Source of the DNA: Haliotis asinina
Taxonomy: Eukaryota > Mollusca > Gastropoda > Lepetellida > Haliotidae
Reading direction: 5' to 3'
Assembly: GCF_037392515.1 (NCBI RefSeq)
Contig: NC_090283.1
Location: forward strand, 14,080,501 to 14,144,500
DNA: 64,000 bases
Below the pieces are notes generated by a model that saw nothing but the letters and a program-made list of their open reading frames with translations, was not told where the DNA came from and made no database searches. Every line of letters starts with the position of its first letter. The stretch's first letter is position 1. A program made the position numbers and the translations under genes. Positions 54,906 to 64,000 of the stretch are shown here, piece after piece.

Positions 54906-57900
54906 GAATAGGTACATGACGTAGTGGATCAGTCTACAGTACACACTAATATACATGACGTAGTGGATCAGTCTACAGTACACACTTACATACTTGACGT
55001 AGTGGATCAGTCTACAGTACACACTAACATACATGACGTAGTGGATCAGTCTACAGTACACACTTACACACATGACGTAGTGGATCAGTCTACAGTACAC
55101 ACTTACATACATGACGTAGTGGGTCAGTCTACAGTACACACTTACATACATGACGTAGTGGGTCAGTCTACAGTACACACTTACATACTTGACGTAGTGG
55201 GTCAGTCTACAGTACACACTTACATACTTGACGTAGTGGGATAGTCTACAGTACAAACTTACATACATGACGTAGTGGATCAGTCTACTGTACACACTTA
55301 CATACATGATGTAGTGGATCAGTCTACAGTACACATACATACATGACGTAGTGGGATAGTCTACAGTACAAACTTACATACATGACGTTGTGGATCAGTT
55401 TACTGTACACATTTACATACATGATGTAGTGGATCTGTCTACAGTACACATACATACATGACGTAGTGGATCAGTCTACAGTACACACTTACATACATGA
55501 CGTAGTGGATCAGTCTACAGTACACACTTACATACTTGACGTAGTGGGTCAGTCTACAGTACACACTTACATACATGACGTAGTGGATCAGTTTACTGTA
55601 CACACATACATGACGTGGTGGGTCAGTCTACAGTACACACTTACATACATGACGTAGTGGGTCAGTCTACAGTACACACTTACATACATGACGTAGTGGA
55701 TCAGTTTACTGTACACACATACATGACGTGGTGGGTCAGTCTAGAGTACACACTTACATGACGTAGTGGGTCAGTCTACAGTACACACTTACATACATGA
55801 CGTAGTGGATCAGTGCACAGTACACACTTGCACACATGACGTTGTGGATCAGTTTACTGTACACACTTACATACATGACGTGGTGGGTCAGTCTACAGTA
55901 CACACTTACATACATGACGTACTGAATTAGTCTACTGGACACACTTACATACTTGACGTAGTGGATCAGTCTACAGTACACACTTACATACATGACGGAG
56001 TGGGATAGTCTACAGTACACACTTACACACATGACGTAGTGGATCAGTCTACAGTACATACTTACATACATGACGTAGTGGGTCAGTCTACAGTACACAC
56101 TTACATACATGACGTAGTGGATCAGTCTACAGTACACACTTACATACTTGACGTAGTGGGATAGTCTACAGTACACACTTACATACATGACGTAGTGGGT
56201 CAGTCTACAGTACACACTTACATACATGACGTAGTGGGTCAGTCTACAGTACACACTTACATACTTGACGTAGTGGGTCAGTCTACAGTACACACTTACA
56301 TACATGACGTAGTGGATCAGTCTACAGTGCACACTTACATACATGACGTAGTGGATCAGTCTACAGTACACACTTACATACATGACGTAGTGGATCAGTC
56401 TACAGTACACACTTACATACATGACGTAGTGGATCAGTCTACAGTACACACTTACATACTTGACGTAGTGGGATAGTCTACAGTACACACTTACATACAT
56501 GACGTAGTGGGTCAGTCTACAGTACAAACTTACATACATGACGTAGTGGGTCAGTCTACAGTACACACTTACATACATCACGTAGTGGATCAGTCTACAG
56601 TACACACTTACATACATGACGTAGTGGGTCAGTCTACAGTACATACTTACATACATGACGTAGTGGGTCAGTCTACAGTACACACATACATACATGACGT
56701 AGTGGGTCAGTCTACAGTAGAAACTTACATACTTGACGTAGTGGGTCAGTCTACAGTACATACTTACATACATGACGTAGTGGGTCAGTCTACAGTACAT
56801 ACTTACATACTTGACGTAGTGGATCAGTCTACAGTACAAACTTACATACATGACGTAGTGGGTCAGTCTACAGTACATACTTACATACATGACGTAGTGG
56901 GTCAGTCTACAGTACACACTTACATACTTGACGTAGTGGGTCAGTCTACAGTACACACTTACATACATGACGTAGTGGGATAGTCTACAGTACACTTACA
57001 TACATGACGTAGTGGGTCAGTCTACAGTACAAACTTACATACTTGACGTAGTGGGTCAGTCTACAGTACACACTTACATACATGACGTAGTGGGTCAATC
57101 TACAGTACATACTTACATACTTGACATAGTGGATCAGTCTACAGTACAAACTTACATACATGACGTAGTGGGTCAGTCTACAGTACATACTTACATACAT
57201 GACGTAGTGGGTCAGTCTACAGTACACACTTACATACTTGACGTAGTGGGTCAGTCTACAGTACACACTTACATACATGACGTAGTGGGATAGTCTACAG
57301 TACACTTACATACATGACGTAGTGGGTCAGTCTACAGTACAAACTTACATACATGACGTAGTGGATCAGTCTACTGTACACACTTACATACATGATGTAG
57401 TGGATCAGTCTACAGTACACATATATACATGACGTAGTGGGATAGTCTACAGTACAAACTTACATACATGACGTTGTGGATCAGTTTACTGTACACATTT
57501 ACATACATGATGTAGTGGATCAGTCTACAGTACACACTTACATACATGACGGAGTGGATCAGTCTACATTACATACTTACATACATGACGTAGTGGATCA
57601 GTCTACAGTACACACTTACATACATGACGTAGTGGATCAGTTTACTGTACACACTTACATACATGATGTAGTGGATCAGTCTACAGTACACACTTACATA
57701 CATGACGTAGTGGATCAGTTTACTGTACACACTTACATACATGATGTAGTGGATCAGTCTACAGTACACACTTACATACATGACGTAGTGGATCAGTTTA
57801 CTGTACATACTTACATACATGACGTAGTGGATCAGTTTACTGTACACACATACATACTTGACGTAGTGGGTCAGTCTACAGTACACACTTACATACATGA

Positions 57901-60900
57901 CGTAGTGGGTCAGTCTACAGTACACACTTACATACTTGACGTAGTGGGTCAGTCTACAGTACACACTTACATACTTGACGTAGTGGGATAGTCTACAGTA
58001 CACACTTACATACTTGACGTAGTGGGTCAGTCTACAGTACATACTTACATACATGACGTAGTGGGTCAGTCTACAGTACACACATACATACATGACGTAG
58101 TGGGTCAGTCTACAGTACAAACTAACATACTTGACGTAGTGGATCAGTCTACTGTACACACTTACATACATGATGTACTGGATCAGTCTACAGTACACAC
58201 TTACATACATGACGTAGTGGGTCAGTCTACAGTACACACTTACATACATGACGTAGTGGGTCAGTCTACAGTACACACTTACATACTTGACGTAGTGGGT
58301 CAGTCTACAGTACACACTTACATACTTGACGTAGTGGGATAGTCTACAGTACAAACTTACATACATGACGTAGTGGATCAGTCTACTGTACACACTTACA
58401 TACATGATGTAGTGGATCAGTCTACAGTACACATACATACATGACGTAGTGGGATAGTCTACAGTACAAACTTACATACATGACGTTGTGGATCAGTTTA
58501 CTGTACACATTTACATACATGATGTAGTGGATCTGTCTACAGTACACATACATACATGACGTAGTGGATCAGTCTACAGTACACACTTACATACATGACG
58601 TAGTGGATCAGTCTACAGTACACACTTACATACTTGACGTAGTGGGTCAGTCTACAGTACACACTTACATACATGACGTAGTGGATCAGTTTACTGTACA
58701 CACATACATGACGTGGTGGGTCAGTCTACAGTACACACTTACATACATGACGTAGTGGGTCAGTCTACAGTACACACTTACATACATGACGTAGTGGATC
58801 AGTTTACTGTACACACATACATGACGTGGTGGGTCAGTCTAGAGTACACACTTACATGACGTAGTGGGTCAGTCTACTGTACACACTTACATACATGACG
58901 TAGTGGATCAGTGCACAGTACACACTTGCACACATGACGTTGTGGATCAGTTTACTGTACACACTTACATACATGACGTGGTGGGTCAGTCTACAGTACA
59001 CACTTACATACATGACGTACTGAATTAGTCTACTGGACACACTTACATACTTGACGTAGTGGATCAGTCTACAGTACACACTTACATACATGACGGAGTG
59101 GGATAGTCTACAGTACACACTTACATACATGACGTAGTGGGTCAGTCTACAGTACAAACTTACATACATGACGTAGTGGGTCAGTCTACAGTACACACTT
59201 ACATACATCACGTAGTGGATCAGTCTACAGTACACACTTACATACATGACGTAGTGGATCAGTCTACAGTACACACTTACATACTTGACGTAGTGGGTCA
59301 GTCTACAGTACACACTTACATACATGACGTAGTGGGTCAGTCTACAGTACATACTTACATACATGACGTAGTGGGTCAGTCTACAGTACACACATACATA
59401 CATGACGTAGTGGGTCAGTCTACAGTACAAACTTACATACTTGACGTAGTGGGTCAGTCTACAGTACATACTTACATACATGACGTAGTGGGTCAGTCTA
59501 CAGTACATACTTACATACTTGACGTAGTGGATCAGTCTACAGTACAAACTTACATACATGACGTAGTGGGTCAGTCTACAGTACATACTTACATACATGA
59601 CGTAGTGGGTCAGTCTACAGTACACACTTACATACTTGACGTAGTGGGTCAGTCTACAGTACACACTTACATACATGACGTAGTGGGATAGTCTACAGTA
59701 CACTTACATACATGACGTAGTGGGTCAGTCTACAGTACAAACTTACATACTTGACGTAGTGGGTCAGTCTACAGTACACACTTACATACATGACGTAGTG
59801 GGTCAGTCTACAGTACATACTTACATACTTGACGTAGTGGATCAGTCTACAGTACAAACTTACATACATGACGTAGTGGGTCAGTCTACAGTACATACTT
59901 ACATACATGACGTAGTGGGTCAGTCTACAGTACACACTTACATACTTGACGTAGTGGGTCAGTCTACAGTACACACTTACATACATGACGTAGTGGGATA
60001 GTCTACAGTACACTTACATACATGACGTAGTGGGTCAGTCTACAGTACAAACTTACATACATGACGTAGTGGATCAGTCTACTGTACACACTTACATACA
60101 TGATGTAGTGGATCAGTCTACAGTACACATATATACATGACGTAGTGGGATAGTCTACAGTACAAACTTACATACATGACGTTGTGGATCAGTTTACTGT
60201 ACACATTTACATACATGATGTAGTGGATCAGTCTACAGTACACACTTACATACATGACGGAGTGGATCAGTCTACATTACATACTTACATACATGACGTA
60301 GTGGATCAGTCTACAGTACACACTTACATACATGACGTAGTGGATCAGTTTACTGTACACACTTACATACATGATGTAGTGGATCAGTCTACAGTACACA
60401 CTTACATACATGACGTAGTGGATCAGTTTACTGTACACACTTACATACATGATGTAGTGGATCAGTCTACAGTACACACTTACATACATGACGTAGTGGA
60501 TCAGTTTACTGTACATACTTACATACATGACGTAGTGGATCAGTTTACTGTACACACATACATACTTGACGTAGTGGGTCAGTCTACAGTACACACTTAG
60601 ATACATGACGTAGTGGGTCAGTCTACAGTACACACTTACATACTTGACGTAGTGGGTCAGTCTACAGTACACACTTACATACTTGACGTAGTGGGTCAGT
60701 CTACAGTACACACTTACATACTTGACGTAGTGGGTCAGTCTACAGTACACACTTACATACTTGACGTAGTGGGTCAGTCTACAGTACACACTTACATACT
60801 TGACGTAGTGGGTCAGTCTACAGTACACACTTACATACATGACGTAGTGGGTCAGTCTACAGTACACACATACATACATGACGTAGTGGGTCAGTCTACA

Positions 60901-62645
60901 GTACAAACTTACATACTTGACGTAGTGGATCAGTCTACTGTACACACTTACATACATGATGTACTGGATCAGTCTACAGTACACACTTACATACATGACG
61001 TAGTGGGTCAGTCTACAGTACACACTTACATACATGACGTAGTGGGTCAGTCTACAGTACACACTTACATACTTGACGTAGTGGGTCAGTCTACAGTACA
61101 CACTTACATACTTGACGTAGTGGGATAGTCTACAGTACAAACTTACATACATGACGTAGTGGATCAGTCTACTGTACACACTTACATACATGATGTAGTG
61201 GATCAGTCTACAGTACACATACATACATGACGTAGTGGGATAGTCTACAGTACAAACTTACATACATGACGTTGTGGATCAGTTTACTGTACACATTTAC
61301 ATACATGATGTAGTGGATCTGTCTACAGTACACATACATACATGACGTAGTGGATCAGTCTACAGTACACACTTACATACATGACGTAGTGGATCAGTCT
61401 ACAGTACACACTTACATACTTGACGTAGTGGGTCAGTCTACAGTACACACTTACATACATGACGTAGTGGATCAGTTTACTGTACACACATACATGACGT
61501 GGTGGGTCAGTCTACAGTACACACTTACATACATGACGTAGTGGGTCAGTCTACAGTACACACTTACATACATGACGTAGTGGATCAGTTTACTGTACAC
61601 ACATACATGACGTGGTGGGTCAGTCTAGAGTACACACTTACATGACGTAGTGGGTCAGTCTACAGTACACACTTACATACATGACGTAGTGGATCAGTGC
61701 ACAGTACACACTTGCACACATGACGTTGTGGATCAGTTTACTGTACACACTTACATACATGACGTGGTGGGTCAGTCTACAGTACACACTTACATACATG
61801 ACGTACTGAATTAGTCTACTGGACACACTTACATACTTGACGTAGTGGATCAGTCTACAGTACACACTTACATACATGACGGAGTGGGATAGTCTACAGT
61901 ACACACTTACACACATGACGTAGTGGATCAGTCTACAGTACATACTTACATACATGACGTAGTGGGTCAGTCTACAGTACACACATACATACATGACGTA
62001 GTGGGTCAGTTTACTGTACATACTTACATACATGACGTAGTGGATCAGTTTACTGTACACACATACATACTTGACGTAGTGGGTCAGTCTACAGTACACA
62101 CTTAGATACATGACGTAGTGGGTCAGTCTACAGTACACACTTACATACTTGACGTAGTGGGTCAGTCTACAGTACACACTTACATACTTGACGTAGTGGG
62201 ATAGTCTACAGTACACACTTACATACTTGACGTAGTGGGTCAGTCTACAGTACATACTTACATACATGACGTAGTGGGTCAGTCTACAGTACACACATAC
62301 ATACATGACGTAGTGGGTCAGTCTACAGTACAAACTTACATACTTGACGTAGTGGATCAGTCTACTGTACACACTTACATACATGATGTACTGGATCAGT
62401 CTACAGTACACATACATACATGACGTTGTGGATCCGTCTACAGTACACACTTACATACACGACGTAGTGGATCAGTCTACAGTACACACATACATGACGT
62501 AGTGGATCAGTCTACAGCACACACTTACATACACGACGTAGTGGATCAGTCTGCAGTACACACTAACATACACGACGTAGCGGATCAGTCTAAAATACAC
62601 ATTTACATACATGACGTAGTGGATCAGTCTACAGTACACACTTTG
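54785..62645. repeat. Large 39-bp minisatellite array (~200 units, 7.8 kb) with higher-order structure
   Basis: The consensus unit consists of ACATACATGACGTAGTGGAT then CAGTCTACAGTACACACTT, 39 bp in all. Variants include GGATCAG/GGGTCAG, TACATGA/TACTTGA, CTACAG/TTACTG and truncated units. Since 39 is 13 codons, each frame repeats a 13-residue word on both strands, giving open frames of up to 413 codons with no coding meaning. The same run of variants recurs at about 55.5, 58.6 and 61.4 kb (intervals 3,098 and 2,786 bp). A second set recurs at 57.0 and 59.7 kb (2,708 bp). Confidence 0.96.
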
Positions 62646-62719
62646 TACACGCATTTGTAGTATCCGCTGCCTTGATATTGCCAGCACAATCACAAATTGC
62701 CTACAAAATCTCTAACTAC

Positions 62720-64000
<1,281 letters not shown>

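Noticed and set aside
54858..62450. Long open frames on both strands (up to 413 codons) with 13-residue repeats such as HYVMYVSVYCRLT and GQSTVHTYIHDVV
   Set aside because: The 39-bp unit is a multiple of three and has no stop in these frames, so open frames arise automatically on both strands. There is no start context, domain or codon signal; they are not genes.
54785..62645. CRISPR-like array
   Set aside because: Units are contiguous with no unique spacers, and the genome is eukaryotic.

Overview
The window looks like gene-poor, repeat-dense nuclear DNA of a marine mollusc. Coding pieces are split by GT-AG introns, the DNA is AT-rich, and several short interspersed elements (SINEs) end in (TCAC)n tails of a kind I associate from memory with gastropods, especially abalone. 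The species is an inference; the eukaryotic, intron-bearing character is read directly. There is no bacterial operon, CRISPR array or rRNA.

Layout. 1-8.35 kb: two copies (A minus, B plus) of one RNase H-bearing non-LTR retrotransposon, joined head to head. 8.7-10.2 kb: a short minisatellite and a 1.3 kb unique-looking flank that recurs at 62.6-64.0 kb. 11.1-11.8 kb: a SPRY-like terminal exon (minus). 12.0-16.8 kb: nested transposon debris, namely a FLYWCH fragment, a mariner-like end and a Ty3/Gypsy pol remnant. The Gypsy remnant was hit by LINE copy D (13-bp target-site duplication, TSD) and by a SINE (8-bp TSD). 16.8-22.9 kb: LINE copy C, nearly complete in extent but broken. 23.0-24.5 kb: a ~180-bp satellite with paired palindromes. 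29.5-35.4 kb: the best host gene, a nine-exon minus-strand model whose phases all close into 642 aa, with a CARD, a long coiled coil, and RING, B-box 1, B-box 2 and coiled coil. 36.0-37.5 kb: a dead Tc1/mariner copy. 37.5-52 kb: mostly SINEs, microsatellites and unassigned DNA, with one membrane-protein exon at 44.0 kb. 52.1-52.4 kb: a chitin-binding (CBM14) terminal exon. 54.8-62.6 kb: a ~7.8-kb array of a 39-bp minisatellite with multi-kilobase higher-order structure. Because 39 bp is 13 codons, it creates long meaningless open frames on both strands.

How the parts relate. The retrotransposon probably supplies the machinery for the SINEs: LINE 3' ends and SINE 3' ends share a related ~50-bp tail and the same (TCAC)n terminus. 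The SPRY exon and the CARD-RING-B-box gene both belong to TRIM-like ubiquitin/innate-immunity families, but nothing shows that they form one gene. All transposon ORFs seen are broken by stops, frameshifts or truncation.
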